Below are positions 41,965 through 51,842 of a stretch of DNA of 64,000 bases, piece by piece. The stretch is taken from assembly GCA_022760435.1 (NCBI GenBank), contig JALEFY010000028.1:62001-126000 (forward strand), read 5' to 3'. The notes under the pieces were generated by a model. That model made no database searches. It saw only the letters and a list, made by a program, of their open reading frames with translations, and was not told where the DNA came from. Both the position numbers and the translations under genes were made by a program. The stretch's first letter is position 1. The number at the start of each line of letters is the position of its first letter. The stretch is from Neomegalonema sp. GTDB lineage: Bacteria > Pseudomonadota > Alphaproteobacteria > Rhodobacterales > Rhodobacteraceae.

Positions 41965-44900
41965 ATGAGTGACAAGGCCCATTATCGCCCCTTGCCCGAC
42001 TGGAAGGACGAGACCACGCTGGTGCCGTTCAGCGGCGTGCAGATGCTCGATTTCGGTTTCGATATCGATGCGGTGACGATGAAATCGGTCGGGTTCATCG
42101 AGCGCACGACGGCGCAAAGGGAGCAGGGGGATGAGCGCACCTTGATCCCGCTATCGGGGGATGAAGAGCTCGATGGCGATCTGCTGCGCGCCAGCCATCC
42201 CGATGACGAGGAATACTCGGTCAACAAGATCCGGGCGCTCGAGCCTTTCCTTGAGAAATGGACGCCGGTGCCGGTCCTGCGCATTCGCCCCAGCCCTGGC
42301 GTTGGCGGGCGCGAGCAGTATGATGACGGGCCAACGAGCTGGGCGCGGATACTGGTCAAGGAACTGCCCGAGCGCGACGCCCAGGGCCATTCGCATCGGG
42401 TGGTCCTGGCGCTCGATACCTCCTGTGAGCAGAGCCCGCCCGATGGCTATTATCTCGCCCCGAGTTTCGAGGATGGCGAGCGCAGCTTTCGCTTCGTCGC
42501 CGATCCCAATGAGAACGCCTGGTTCTTGCGCCGGGCGATGCCCGATGCCGATGGTGTGCTGCGCGATGTGCAAGCCTGGGTCGGCGAGTGGATCAAGTCG
42601 CAGTTCATCGAACTCAAGCAGGCGCAGCGCCCGAACCGGCCGGTTGATGAGAGCAGCTTCCCCTATCTCTTCGAGCATTGGGCCCGGTACCTGGCCTTTC
42701 TCAAGCTGCTTGATGAAGCGGTGCGCTTCCCGAAGATCCGGCTGATCGACACGCTGTCGCTCGATCCGGCCACCAAGGAGCCGCGCTACCGGCCGATCGA
42801 CGTCGATCTGGTTCTCGATATCGGCAATTCGCGCACTTGCGGCATCCTGATCGAGCGCCCGCCGGGCACTGTGCATGTGGATCTCAATGACAGCTATGTG
42901 CTGGCCCTGCGCGATCTGTCCAACCCGGTGCTGCGCTACAAGGAGCCGTTCGAGAGCCGGGTGGAGTTTGCCGATATCCGCTTTGGGGAGCGGCGCACAC
43001 CGCGGGCGCGCGCGTTCTTCTGGCCGAGCCTGGTGCGGGTCGGGCCCGAGGCCATGCGCTTGACCCGAGACGAGGAGGGGACGGAGACGGTCTCCGGCCT
43101 CTCGAGCCCCAAGCGCTATCTGTGGGACGACGCGCCTATGCCACAGGACTGGCGGTTCCATGATTTCGTGCAGAGCCCGGCCGAGCCGCTGCCGCTGGTG
43201 CTGCGCGCGGTTCAAAACGAGGTCAACGAAAGCGGCGATGTGCTCGATCAGGTCGCCGATGACGAGAAGAAAAAGCTGCGCAAGATCGGTGAGGCCAGCG
43301 CGGCTCCGGCGATGCGGCCCCGTTTCTCGCGTTCCTCGACCTATGGGCTGTTGCTGGCCGAACTGTTCCTCCATGCCTTCGTGCAGATCAACGATCCGGC
43401 CCAGCGCGAGACAAGGCGTCAGAGCGAGATCCCGCGGCGGCTCAAGCGGATCATCCTGACCTTGCCTTCGGCCACGCCGATGCAGGAGCAGGCGATCATG
43501 CGTTCGCGCGCCGAAGGCGCGCTCAAGCTGTTGTTCAAGGTGCTCAAATGGCGTCCCGGGCTCGCGATCAATACCGCGATGCCGGAAGTGGTGGTCGAAT
43601 GGGATGAGGCGAGCTGCACGCAGGCGGTCTATCTCTACACCGAGATCACGCAGAAATTTGCCAGCCAGATCGAGAGCTTCTTCAGCTTGCAGGGGCGCGA
43701 GCGGGTGCGGCCTGCGCCGCGCATCGCCTCTGATCTGCCGCCGCGCAAACCCGATCCAGAGCCTTCCTTGCGGGTCGCTTGCATCGATATCGGCGGCGGT
43801 ACCACCGATCTGATGATCACCAGCTATTTCGTCGATGACAACACCGCCATTACCCCTCATCAGGACTTTCGCGAAGGCTTCAAGGTCGCCGGTGACGATC
43901 TGGTGCGCGAGGTGGTCAGCAAGGTCGTGATCCCGCAACTTGCCCGCGCGCTGGAGCAAGCGGGCTTGTCGCATGCTGATAATCTCATGCGGATCCTGTT
44001 TGCGGGCGATGTCGGCGATACCGATGTGCGTCTGCGCCAGCGCCGCCGCCAATATGCCTTGCGGGTTCTGACCCCGCTGGCCCTGCATTGCTTGCAGGTT
44101 TCAGAAGATCTCGCGGAAGGTCAGAGCAGCGGGTTCAGGATCGGTGATGTGCTCGGCTGGGCGCAAAGCGATCCCGCCTCGGCGCAATCCGGCCAATCAA
44201 TCGAAGCGCCAGGCGGGGCGGGCACCCAGACCGAAGCAATCCAGAGCGGGGCGGTTCAAGTCCCGCAAGGGGTGCTCGACTATCTCGACGAGCATCTGCG
44301 CCAGCGCGGCGTGATGGGCTGGCAGCTTGGCACGGTTGACCTGACCATCTCGCGCTCCTTGATGGATGCGGTGGTGCAGGAGGTCTTCCAGCGCGCGCTG
44401 TCCAATATGTGCGAGGTGATCGGACATCTGGGCTGCGATATCGTCTTGCTCTCGGGGCGCCCCTCGCGCTTGCCGAGCATTCGCGATCTGGTGCGCGAGA
44501 CCATGGTCGTCGCGCCCTCGCGGCTGATCTCGATGCATGAATACAAGGTCGGGTCCTGGTACCCGTATCGCGATCCGATCACCAATCGCATCGCCGATCC
44601 CAAATCGACGGCGGCGGTGGGCGGGATGGTCCTGGCGCTGGCGCAGAACCGCATCGCCGATTTCATGCTGTTCACCGATCAGATCCAGATGAGCTCGACC
44701 GCCCGCTATATCGGCCAGCTCGAGGCAGATAATGTGATCCTCAATCGCAATATCCTGTTCCGTGAGGATGTGAGCGCCCGCAATGCGGCGCAAAACCCGG
44801 TGCTCAATCTCTATGCGCCGACCTTTCTAGGGTTTCGCCAATTGCCCCATGAGCGCTGGACGACGACGGTGCTCTACAAGCTCGATTTCGCCAATCAGCA

Positions 44901-45138
44901 GGTGTTGCAGCGGCCCAAGCCCTTGCGGGTCATGCTGGAGCAGCGCGAGGTTGATAGCGATCCGCAAAGCGCGCAGGAAGCCTTGCGGGCCGAGGCGCTG
45001 AAAGAGGGGATCGTGGTCATGGAGGTCGAGGATGGCGCCGGGCATGGCGCGAAGCGCTCGGATGTAAGCCTGCGGCTGCATACTCTGGGGCGCGAGAACG
45101 AATACTGGCTCGATACGGGCGTATTCCGGCTGGGCTAA
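41965..45138 (+). CDS. srfB: SrfB-family protein, actin/Hsp70-like fold
   Basis: 1057 residues, the size of SrfB. The N-terminus has family-like SGVQMLDFGF, KWTPVPVLRIRP and GPTSWARILVKEL. Two phosphate-binding loops of the actin/Hsp70/sugar-kinase fold are clear: LVLDIGNSRTCG (D285) and CIDIGGGTTDLM (D608); an adenosine-type motif LLSGRPSRLPSI follows near residue 830. It is therefore a likely cytoplasmic ATPase. SrfB was first named as an SsrB-regulated factor in Salmonella and its biochemical role is unknown. It lies between the SrfA-like and SrfC-like genes with 14- and 22-bp spacing. Confidence 0.85.
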   Translation: MSDKAHYRPLPDWKDETTLVPFSGVQMLDFGFDIDAVTMKSVGFIERTTAQREQGDERTLIPLSGDEELDGDLLRASHPDDEEYSVNKIRALEPFLEKWTPVPVLRIRPSPGVGGREQYDDGPTSWARILVKELPERDAQGHSHRVVLALDTSCEQSPPDGYYLAPSFEDGERSFRFVADPNENAWFLRRAMPDADGVLRDVQAWVGEWIKSQFIELKQAQRPNRPVDESSFPYLFEHWARYLAFLKLLDEAVRFPKIRLIDTLSLDPATKEPRYRPIDVDLVLDIGNSRTCGILIERPPGTVHVDLNDSYVLALRDLSNPVLRYKEPFESRVEFADIRFGERRTPRARAFFWPSLVRVGPEAMRLTRDEEGTETVSGLSSPKRYLWDDAPMPQDWRFHDFVQSPAEPLPLVLRAVQNEVNESGDVLDQVADDEKKKLRKIGEASAAPAMRPRFSRSSTYGLLLAELFLHAFVQINDPAQRETRRQSEIPRRLKRIILTLPSATPMQEQAIMRSRAEGALKLLFKVLKWRPGLAINTAMPEVVVEWDEASCTQAVYLYTEITQKFASQIESFFSLQGRERVRPAPRIASDLPPRKPDPEPSLRVACIDIGGGTTDLMITSYFVDDNTAITPHQDFREGFKVAGDDLVREVVSKVVIPQLARALEQAGLSHADNLMRILFAGDVGDTDVRLRQRRRQYALRVLTPLALHCLQVSEDLAEGQSSGFRIGDVLGWAQSDPASAQSGQSIEAPGGAGTQTEAIQSGAVQVPQGVLDYLDEHLRQRGVMGWQLGTVDLTISRSLMDAVVQEVFQRALSNMCEVIGHLGCDIVLLSGRPSRLPSIRDLVRETMVVAPSRLISMHEYKVGSWYPYRDPITNRIADPKSTAAVGGMVLALAQNRIADFMLFTDQIQMSSTARYIGQLEADNVILNRNILFREDVSARNAAQNPVLNLYAPTFLGFRQLPHERWTTTVLYKLDFANQQVLQRPKPLRVMLEQREVDSDPQSAQEALRAEALKEGIVVMEVEDGAGHGAKRSDVSLRLHTLGRENEYWLDTGVFRLG

Positions 45139-45160
45139 GCGGAAGGCGAGGAGCGAAGAG

Positions 45161-47851
45161 ATGTCGAATTCCGAACTGGCGGGGCGCTGCCGCGATACGG
45201 CTCAGGCTCTGCGCGAGGCCTGTGAATGGGTGGATGATCGGGCCAATGCCGATCTGGTCGGGCCAGAGCGCAAGCTGGTGCTCAAGCAATTGCGCCGCGG
45301 CGAGGCACGGGCGCAGCGCCTGTCAGAGGCCGCAACCCGGCCGATGTGTATCGGTGTCTATGGGCCGAGCCAGGCGGGCAAATCCTATCTGGTTTCGGTG
45401 CTGGCCAAGCCGCGCGAGGGGCGCCTGATCGCGGCGCTCGACGGGATCGAAGGCGGGATGGATTTCATCGCCGAGATCAACCCGGAAGGGGATAAGGAAG
45501 CGACCGGCCTTGTCACCCGCTTCACCATGCGCCGCGATGCGTGCCCGGCCGGTTTTCCGGTGAAGCTGCGCCTTTTGAGCGAGGCGGATGTGATCCGGAT
45601 CCTCGCCAATGCCTTCTTCCTCGATGGCGACATGACCGAAGCCGATCCCGATCCCGAGCAGATCCGCGCTCTGCTCGGCAGCATGCGCGCGCGCTGCGGG
45701 GTGCCCGGCCCGGTGGCGGCGCTGCCGACCGAGGCGGTCTGGGAAATCCAGGACTATATCGAGCACACCTTCAACAAGTTCTCCTATGCCAAGGCGCTCA
45801 GCGGCTTTTGGGAGGAGGCAGCGGAGCTTGCGCCTCTATTGCCGCCGCAGGACCGTGCTGGCTTGTTCTCGGTGCTGTGGGGCGGCTACGCGCCCTTCAC
45901 CGAGCTTTATCTGGCGCTGGTCGCGGCGCTGGAGCAATTAGGCCATCCGCGCGAGGCCTTTGCCGCCATCGAGGCTCTGCGCCCGCGCGAAAGCTCGATC
46001 ATCGATGTGGCGACGCTCGATGGGCTGGAGGCTCCGCAAAACGCCGAGAAGATCGCGCTGCAATCGGATCAGGGGCGCGCGGTCTCGCTCCCCCGACCGA
46101 TTGTCACCGCGCTCACCGCCGAGCTCGTACTGCCGATGGCGCAGCAGCCCTGGCCGATCTTCGAGCATTCCGATCTGCTCGATTTCCCCGGTGTGCGCGA
46201 GCGCCGCACCGCGAAAGGGCCGCTCGAGAGCTATTTTCGCAATAGCGAGGCGCCGCTCAAGAACCTCTTTCTGCGCGGCAAGGTCGCCTTTTTGTTCGAG
46301 CGCTATGTGGCCGAGCAGGAGTTGACATCGATGCTGCTCTGTGTGCCGCCCAGCAATGTCGAGGTAGCGGCGGATCTGTCCTCCGGGGTCGAGGACTGGA
46401 TCCGGGCAACGCAGGGTGCCTCGCCCGAGGAGCGGGCCAAGGTCGATACGATGCTGTTTCTGGTGCTCACCAAATTCGACATGCATCTGACCGACAAGGC
46501 CGGTGCGGGGGAGAGCCATCAGCGTTTCGAGAACCGGATCACGGCCTCGCTGCACGCGCCCTTTGGCAATATGCGCGATAGCTGGCCGCTGAACTGGACG
46601 CCGGACCAGCCGTTTCGCAACTGCTTCTGGCTGCGCAATCCCAATTATCCGGCGGAGGCAGTGATCCAGTATGATGCTCAGGGGCGCGAGGTCGATTATC
46701 TCGACCACAAGCGCGCCCGCATCGGCGAGCTGAAAGCGGGCTGCCTCGCCTCACCGCTGGTGCGCACCCATATGCTCAACCCGGCCGAGGCTTGGGAGGC
46801 GGCGATGGCGCTCAATGATGGCGGGGTCGAGTATCTGGTGGAGAACCTGACGCCAATATCGCGGCCCGAGATCAAGGCGCGCCAGATCGCCGCGCGCCAT
46901 CAGGAGCTCTGCCAGAACATGGCTCGGCTGATGCTGCCCTTCTATTCCGATGATGATGTCGCCAAACGCCTTGAGGAGCGCCGGGCTGTTGCGGGCCAGA
47001 TCGTGGAGGCGATCAATGATGCCTTTGATCGGCGCCGGTTCGGTCGGTTGATCGAAGGGCTCGGGGTGGATCCGGATGCGATCGCCGCGCAGCTCGATCA
47101 GCCTTCGGAAACGGTGATGATCATTGCCGCCGAGGGCGCTTCGGGGCCGGCGGAGCGGGCACGGCCCGGCGGTGATGCGGCCAATGCAGGGCGCCCGGCG
47201 CGGGCCCGGCCCGGTGCGCCTGCACCGGCTCCAGGCGCGGCGGGCGACGCTCGGGTCGGCAGCGCTCAGGCGGGCAGCGCTCTTGAGGACGGCCCGCGCC
47301 TGATGACCCGCGAAGCCTATCAGGCGGAGACCGCGATCCTCGTCTGGCTCGCGGCGATGCGCAGTTTTTCGGAGCGGCCCGATATCGAGACCCATCTGCA
47401 TATGCATGCCGGTGATGTGGCCGAGATCGTCGGCGAGCTCGGCGCGGCCTCACGCCGTATCGGGCTGCTGGAGACCCTGGCGGCGGAGCTCGCGCGTTGG
47501 AATTTCGGCTCGCGCAGTGATGGTCAGACGGCGGCGGCGGCATTGGCGGCGGCCAACCGGATCAATCGTCATGTCGAGCGCCTCGCTGTCGATGAAATGG
47601 CTCCCGAAGAGCGCCCGGTGGTGCCGAGCGCTTCGGGCTCGCGCATCGCTTTCGCGGCGAGCCCCGATCGCTCAAGCGCGCAGGATCTGCCCGAAGAGCC
47701 CGAGCGCCGCGATGAGCATTATCTGGAAGATTGGACCTTTGCGCTCTACCGCATGTTCGAGGATAATGCCCGGCAGGAAAACGGGGGGCGGGTCGATCCG
47801 GAGCAGAATGCCCGTCTGGGCGGGATCCTTGAGCGGTTCGCGGCGCAATAG
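45161..47851 (+). CDS. srfC: SrfC-family P-loop GTPase-like protein
   Basis: 896 residues. Walker A is GVYGPSQAGKSYLVSVL (G68-S75), a G3-like DFPG is at 341-344 (LLDFPGVRERR) and a G4-like TKFD at 437-440 (LVLTKFDMHL). This order and spacing suggest a large GTPase of the TRAFAC/dynamin-like group, as in SrfC family proteins. The C-terminal half is helical with an Ala/Pro/Arg-rich disordered insert at about 660-710. No membrane segment is seen, so it is cytoplasmic. It follows srfB by 22 bp, the same order as srfABC in enterobacteria. Nucleotide specificity is inferred from TKxD only. Confidence 0.82.
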   Translation: MSNSELAGRCRDTAQALREACEWVDDRANADLVGPERKLVLKQLRRGEARAQRLSEAATRPMCIGVYGPSQAGKSYLVSVLAKPREGRLIAALDGIEGGMDFIAEINPEGDKEATGLVTRFTMRRDACPAGFPVKLRLLSEADVIRILANAFFLDGDMTEADPDPEQIRALLGSMRARCGVPGPVAALPTEAVWEIQDYIEHTFNKFSYAKALSGFWEEAAELAPLLPPQDRAGLFSVLWGGYAPFTELYLALVAALEQLGHPREAFAAIEALRPRESSIIDVATLDGLEAPQNAEKIALQSDQGRAVSLPRPIVTALTAELVLPMAQQPWPIFEHSDLLDFPGVRERRTAKGPLESYFRNSEAPLKNLFLRGKVAFLFERYVAEQELTSMLLCVPPSNVEVAADLSSGVEDWIRATQGASPEERAKVDTMLFLVLTKFDMHLTDKAGAGESHQRFENRITASLHAPFGNMRDSWPLNWTPDQPFRNCFWLRNPNYPAEAVIQYDAQGREVDYLDHKRARIGELKAGCLASPLVRTHMLNPAEAWEAAMALNDGGVEYLVENLTPISRPEIKARQIAARHQELCQNMARLMLPFYSDDDVAKRLEERRAVAGQIVEAINDAFDRRRFGRLIEGLGVDPDAIAAQLDQPSETVMIIAAEGASGPAERARPGGDAANAGRPARARPGAPAPAPGAAGDARVGSAQAGSALEDGPRLMTREAYQAETAILVWLAAMRSFSERPDIETHLHMHAGDVAEIVGELGAASRRIGLLETLAAELARWNFGSRSDGQTAAAALAAANRINRHVERLAVDEMAPEERPVVPSASGSRIAFAASPDRSSAQDLPEEPERRDEHYLEDWTFALYRMFEDNARQENGGRVDPEQNARLGGILERFAAQ

Positions 47852-47866
47852 CAAAAGGGGATTGGG

Positions 47867-48973
47867 ATGAGTTTGCGGATCGAGGCTGACCCTTCGCGCC
47901 CCTATGCGGGGCAGGCGTTGTTGGTGCTGGCAGGCGCAGAGCCCGGCCGCTCGGTGCGGGTGGTGCTTCAGCGGCGCGAGGATGATCAGTTCCTGAGCAT
48001 GAATGCGGGCGGCGCGAGCTGGGGCGCGGCGCGCGGGGAGCTGGGCAGTTTCAAGGTGGTTTCGCTCGCCAGTGGCCAGCCGGGCGTGGTGCTGGGGCCG
48101 CAGATCTGCAATCATCTCGAGCCGTTTCAGAGCCTGATCGTCGAAGTGCCTGAACTCGCGATCGCGCGGCACGTGGCCTGGCCGGAGGATATCGGCAAGG
48201 GCGAGGCGGTGCTGGGCAGCGGCGCGATCCATGCCAATCGGGGGGCGGATGTGCTCGAGGCACAGAACGTCCGCGTCGAGCCGGCTACAGAGCCCCCCGC
48301 GCCGCCTCTGGCGCAGGAAGCCGCGAAGGAACGCGCGTCTCCGCCGCCCCTGCCGGGCACGAGTGCAGAGCCGCAAACCGGCGCAGAGCCGCGAGGGGCC
48401 AAACCCTGGATGCTGCTGCTACCGCTCGCGGCATTGCTGCTGATCGGCGGCGGGCTCTATCTCTTGCGCGATCAGATCTTCCCGCCTTCTGTCGCCGAGC
48501 AAGCGCAGGCCGAGCAAGAGCAAGCCCAAGCAGAACAAGAGCAGGCCGAGCAGGGGCTGGGTGAGCCAGAGCAATCGGGCGAGCCGCCGGTGACCGCGCC
48601 CGTCAGTGAAGAGCGCGCCGCTCCGGACCCTTGCGCGGCGGGCAGCGCCGCCACTCTGGCTGACATCCTGAGCACATGTCTGGCGAGCGGGCAGGAAGGT
48701 GCGCTTGAAAAGGCGGCGAGGATTGTCGAGCGCGGGGTTATCGCCGCCGAGCCCAGCGCTCTCATGCAGCGCGCAAAATGGTATGATCCGTCACAAGCTG
48801 CGGCCCCCAGCCCCTATCCCAGCCGCAATCTGGGCTTTGCGGTGCGCAATTATCGTCAGGCGCGCGATGCCGGGCTCGCCGATGCCGGGCCGCTCCTCGA
48901 GGCTGCTTGTGCGGCGCTTGAGCGTGACACGGGGCTCGTCGCGCGTACCATCCATGCGAAGAACTGCCAGTAA
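47867..48973 (+). CDS. Single-pass membrane protein of the Srf-like system, unknown family
   Basis: 368 residues behind AAAAGGGGATTGGG. The N-terminal ~135 residues form a beta-rich cytoplasmic domain (VRVVLQRREDDQFLSM; VVLGPQICNHLEPFQSLIVEVPE). A Pro-rich linker, a membrane helix at 181-200 and an EQAQAEQ-type low-complexity repeat (210-229) follow. The periplasmic C-terminus has four cysteines (C256, C271, C348, C367) and a SEL1-like helical look (NLGFAVRNYRQARDAGLADAG). I recognise no family. The topology, cytoplasmic domain-helix-periplasmic domain, matches the two SrfA-like proteins, so it may be another bridge between SrfB/SrfC and the periplasm. Confidence 0.7.
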   Translation: MSLRIEADPSRPYAGQALLVLAGAEPGRSVRVVLQRREDDQFLSMNAGGASWGAARGELGSFKVVSLASGQPGVVLGPQICNHLEPFQSLIVEVPELAIARHVAWPEDIGKGEAVLGSGAIHANRGADVLEAQNVRVEPATEPPAPPLAQEAAKERASPPPLPGTSAEPQTGAEPRGAKPWMLLLPLAALLLIGGGLYLLRDQIFPPSVAEQAQAEQEQAQAEQEQAEQGLGEPEQSGEPPVTAPVSEERAAPDPCAAGSAATLADILSTCLASGQEGALEKAARIVERGVIAAEPSALMQRAKWYDPSQAAAPSPYPSRNLGFAVRNYRQARDAGLADAGPLLEAACAALERDTGLVARTIHAKNCQ

Positions 48974-48986
48974 AGGGAGAGGCGCG

Positions 48987-51017
48987 ATGGGCAAGCACGG
49001 CTTTGGCAAGAGTTTCAGGGAGGATGCGATGCGGAACCGGTTCTTGCCTCCAGGGCACCGCTTCTTGTCCGCCGCTTGGGCGCTGATCGCGGTTCTGCTG
49101 GCGGCGCTGATGATGACCGTTCCAGCCGCAGCGGCGGATCGCCCCTTGCTGGTCGAGGGGACACAGACGATTTATCTGCGCGTGCTCACCAAGCCCGAAG
49201 CATCGCTGCACAGCTCGCCCGGCGGACCGGTCGCGGGCGAGTTGTGGCCCTTGCAGCCGGTCTATGTCTATGCCGAACAGGGCGGCTGGTATCAGGTCGG
49301 GCGCAGCTTGCAAAAGGGCCCCGAAGGCTGGATAGAGCAAGAGGCTTCGGTGCCCTGGCTGCACAATATCGTTGGCGCCTTTGCCAGCCGCGGGAGCCGC
49401 GAGCGCCAGCTCTTCCTGAAGGATCATGACGCGCTCGAGCGGCTGCTTAATCACGAGACCATGCCAGAGATGGCGCAGCGCATGCGCATTGCCGCTCAAG
49501 CCGATGCGGCCGCACCCGAGGGCAGCGAAGCGCAGCTTGATCCGGCATGGGGGGTGCTCAATATCGAGCCTGATGAGCAGGTCGATATCAATGAGCGCTT
49601 CTATCTGATGCCGATGCTCTCTTTCGATGAAACCCGCCATCCGCTGAGCCTGCGCAAGATGCTGGCGATGGAGCTGGCCTCCTTGCCGCTCGGCGCACCA
49701 AGCGAGGAGGGCGGCGGGACGCAGGCCCGTATCGGGGTCGTGTTCGTGGTCGATACCACCCAGTCCATGCAGCCCTTCATCGACAAGGCGCTCGAAGCGG
49801 TGCGGGTCTTTATCGGGCTGACCGAACAGGATGAGGGGCTGAAGGGGCGTGTCGATATCGGCGTGGTCGGCTATCGCGATGACCCAAGCTGGCGCAAGAC
49901 GCAATATCGGACCAAGGTCTTCACCCCGCTTGAATTTGGCAAGGGCGCCGCGCCCGCGATGCAGGGTCTTGCGGCGATGCAGGCCATGGAAGGCTCAAGC
50001 CGGGGCTTCACCGAAGACAGTGTCGCGGGGCTCGATCAGGCGATCCAGAAGACCGAATGGGAGCGGCCCGGTGCGTTCGACTTCGCGGGCCGACTGGTGG
50101 TGGTGATCTCTGACGCCGGGCCCAAGCAGCTCGGCGATCGCTATGCGCAATTTCCCAACAAGGGCGCCGAATATGTCCGGCAGATCGCCAATGCCGCCCG
50201 TGTCGGGGTGGCCAGCATCCATATCAAGGCGCCGTCGGGGCGGGATAATCACGAAGAGGCCGAGCGCCAGTACCGGGCGATGTCGCGCTATTTGCAGGAG
50301 AGCACCGAGCTCTATTACCCGGTGCATGCCGAAGATCCGCAGGTCTTTTCCGACAATATCAATCGGGCGATGCTGCAATTGCTGGGTGCGGTGACGGGTA
50401 TCGACACAAGCGCCCAGCAGGCGCAGCTTCGCACCGAGGCCGGGCACGCGCCCGATGCAACGCCGGTCGGTCTGGCGATGCGCATGGCCTATCTGGGCCG
50501 GGTTACCGGACGAGAAGCGCCGAGCATCCTCAAGGGCTGGACGGTCGATACCAGCTTCGAGAATGCCCGCGCCGAGGCGATCGAGCCGCGGTTGCTGGTC
50601 ACGCGCAATCAGCTCTCGACCATGACCGAGATGATGCAGCGGATCATTGATCTGTCGGATCAGTCCATCGCCAGCGGCTCCGAGGACGGGTTCTTCGATA
50701 CCTTACGCGATACGGTCACCGGCATGGCGGGCGATCCCAATCGCCTTGCCAGCCAATCCTTCAGCACGCTGGGCGGGGTGATCGCGGAATTCCTCGAACG
50801 CCTGCCGACCTATGTGCGGCAGACCCCGATCATGGCGGTTACCGAGCATGAATGGAACAACTCCCCGCAATTGCGCACCTCGGTTCGGGAGAACCTCAAG
50901 GAGAAGATCGAGATCTATCGCGAGTTCTACACCACTGGCACGTTGTGGACGAAGCTCTATGACGGGCAGCCGGATGGCGAATGGGTGTTCGCCATGCCCT
51001 TTGACGCGCTGCCCTGA
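48987..51017 (+). CDS. Secreted SH3-like plus vWA protein, resembling the PpkA C-terminus
   Basis: 676 residues from ATG 48987 (AAGGGAGAGG); an ATG at 49029 behind AGGGAGG gives a shorter signal peptide and is equally likely. After the signal (cleavage near AAAADRP) comes an SH3-like domain (about 58-125: YLRVLTKPEASLHSSPGG, GWYQVGRSLQKGPEGWIEQ) and a vWA domain (about 247-430) with MIDAS VVDTTQSMQPF (D256-T-T-Q-S). The C-terminal ~230 residues are helical. SH3-like plus vWA in this order is what I know from the periplasmic part of PpkA, the threonine kinase of type VI secretion, here without the kinase. It precedes the ABC genes by 9 bp. Confidence 0.75.
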   Translation: MGKHGFGKSFREDAMRNRFLPPGHRFLSAAWALIAVLLAALMMTVPAAAADRPLLVEGTQTIYLRVLTKPEASLHSSPGGPVAGELWPLQPVYVYAEQGGWYQVGRSLQKGPEGWIEQEASVPWLHNIVGAFASRGSRERQLFLKDHDALERLLNHETMPEMAQRMRIAAQADAAAPEGSEAQLDPAWGVLNIEPDEQVDINERFYLMPMLSFDETRHPLSLRKMLAMELASLPLGAPSEEGGGTQARIGVVFVVDTTQSMQPFIDKALEAVRVFIGLTEQDEGLKGRVDIGVVGYRDDPSWRKTQYRTKVFTPLEFGKGAAPAMQGLAAMQAMEGSSRGFTEDSVAGLDQAIQKTEWERPGAFDFAGRLVVVISDAGPKQLGDRYAQFPNKGAEYVRQIANAARVGVASIHIKAPSGRDNHEEAERQYRAMSRYLQESTELYYPVHAEDPQVFSDNINRAMLQLLGAVTGIDTSAQQAQLRTEAGHAPDATPVGLAMRMAYLGRVTGREAPSILKGWTVDTSFENARAEAIEPRLLVTRNQLSTMTEMMQRIIDLSDQSIASGSEDGFFDTLRDTVTGMAGDPNRLASQSFSTLGGVIAEFLERLPTYVRQTPIMAVTEHEWNNSPQLRTSVRENLKEKIEIYREFYTTGTLWTKLYDGQPDGEWVFAMPFDALP

Positions 51018-51026
51018 GAGCGGGCG

Positions 51027-51842
51027 ATGGCGCGTTTGCGGCTCTCCGGTTTAAGCAAGAGTTGGGCAAGCGCCGATGCGCGCTTCACGCTGACGGTCCC
51101 GGCGTTCGAGCTGGCGAGCGGGCAGACTGTGGCGCTGGTGGGGGAGAATGGCAGCGGCAAGAGTACGTTGCTCGAGCTCATTGGTCTGGCGGCAGCGCCG
51201 GATCGGGCGGCGGGCGCGCGGGATCCGCAAGACGCAGTACGCGAACCGCGAGACGCCGAGCCCGATCCGCAAGACGCAGCGCAGGCGGCATCTTTCGATC
51301 TCACGCTCGATGGGCAGCGCCATGATCTGCTGACGCTCTGGCGCTCGGGGCAGCGCCGTGCGCTGGCGGATCTGCGGGCGCGCGGCTTTGGCTATGTGCT
51401 CCAGACCGCGCCGCTGCTGGGCGCATTGAGCGTTCGCGCCAATATCGCAATGGCGCAGCAGATTGCCGGGCGCGAGGATGCCCATTGGCTCGATCACCTG
51501 CTCGCGGCGCTGGGCCTGAGCGATCGGCAAGCGGCGCATCCGGCGAGCCTGTCGGTCGGGTTGCGCCAGCGGGTGGCGATCGCCCGCGCGCTGGCGCATC
51601 GCCCGCGCTTCATCCTGGCCGATGAGCCAACCGCAGCGCTGGACCGCCAGAGCGGAGAGGCGGCGCTGGGCCTGATGATCGCGCTGGCGCGAGAAGAAGG
51701 CATCGGGTTGCTCCTGGCCTCGCATGATCATGCGCTGATCGCCCGTCAGGGCCTGAGCGTGGTTGAGACCCGCCTCACCCATGTCGCGCCGGGTGAGCGC
51801 CGGGCGGTTCTGCTCGCGCCGCAAGATCGCGAGGGAGCATGA
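51027..51842 (+). CDS. ABC transporter ATPase, TagT-like
   Basis: 271 residues. Walker A GENGSGKSTLLELIG (~38-52), signature LSVGLRQRVAIARAL, Walker B FILADEPTAALD and an H-loop in LLASHDH are intact. Between Walker A and the Q-loop region there is an insert of three 7-residue repeats (DPQDAVR, EPRDAEP, DPQDAAQ) encoded by 21-bp direct repeats. The protein belongs to the LolD/MacB/FtsE group. The overlapping permease, the preceding vWA gene and the following FGE-like gene recall TagT of the type VI TagQRST pathway. It should power mechanotransmission or lipoprotein handling in the inner membrane. Confidence 0.88.
   Translation: MARLRLSGLSKSWASADARFTLTVPAFELASGQTVALVGENGSGKSTLLELIGLAAAPDRAAGARDPQDAVREPRDAEPDPQDAAQAASFDLTLDGQRHDLLTLWRSGQRRALADLRARGFGYVLQTAPLLGALSVRANIAMAQQIAGREDAHWLDHLLAALGLSDRQAAHPASLSVGLRQRVAIARALAHRPRFILADEPTAALDRQSGEAALGLMIALAREEGIGLLLASHDHALIARQGLSVVETRLTHVAPGERRAVLLAPQDREGA
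51222..51284. repeat. Three in-frame 21-bp repeats inside the ABC ATPase gene
   Basis: Units at 51222, 51243 and 51264; the first and third share GATCCGCAAGACGCAG. They keep the frame and add a polar insert after Walker A. This is the coding counterpart of the short tandem duplications found between genes. Confidence 0.7.

Noticed and set aside
42151-44088. Long minus-strand frame opposite srfB
   Set aside because: It lies wholly inside srfB, has no recognisable domain and reflects high GC at third codon positions.
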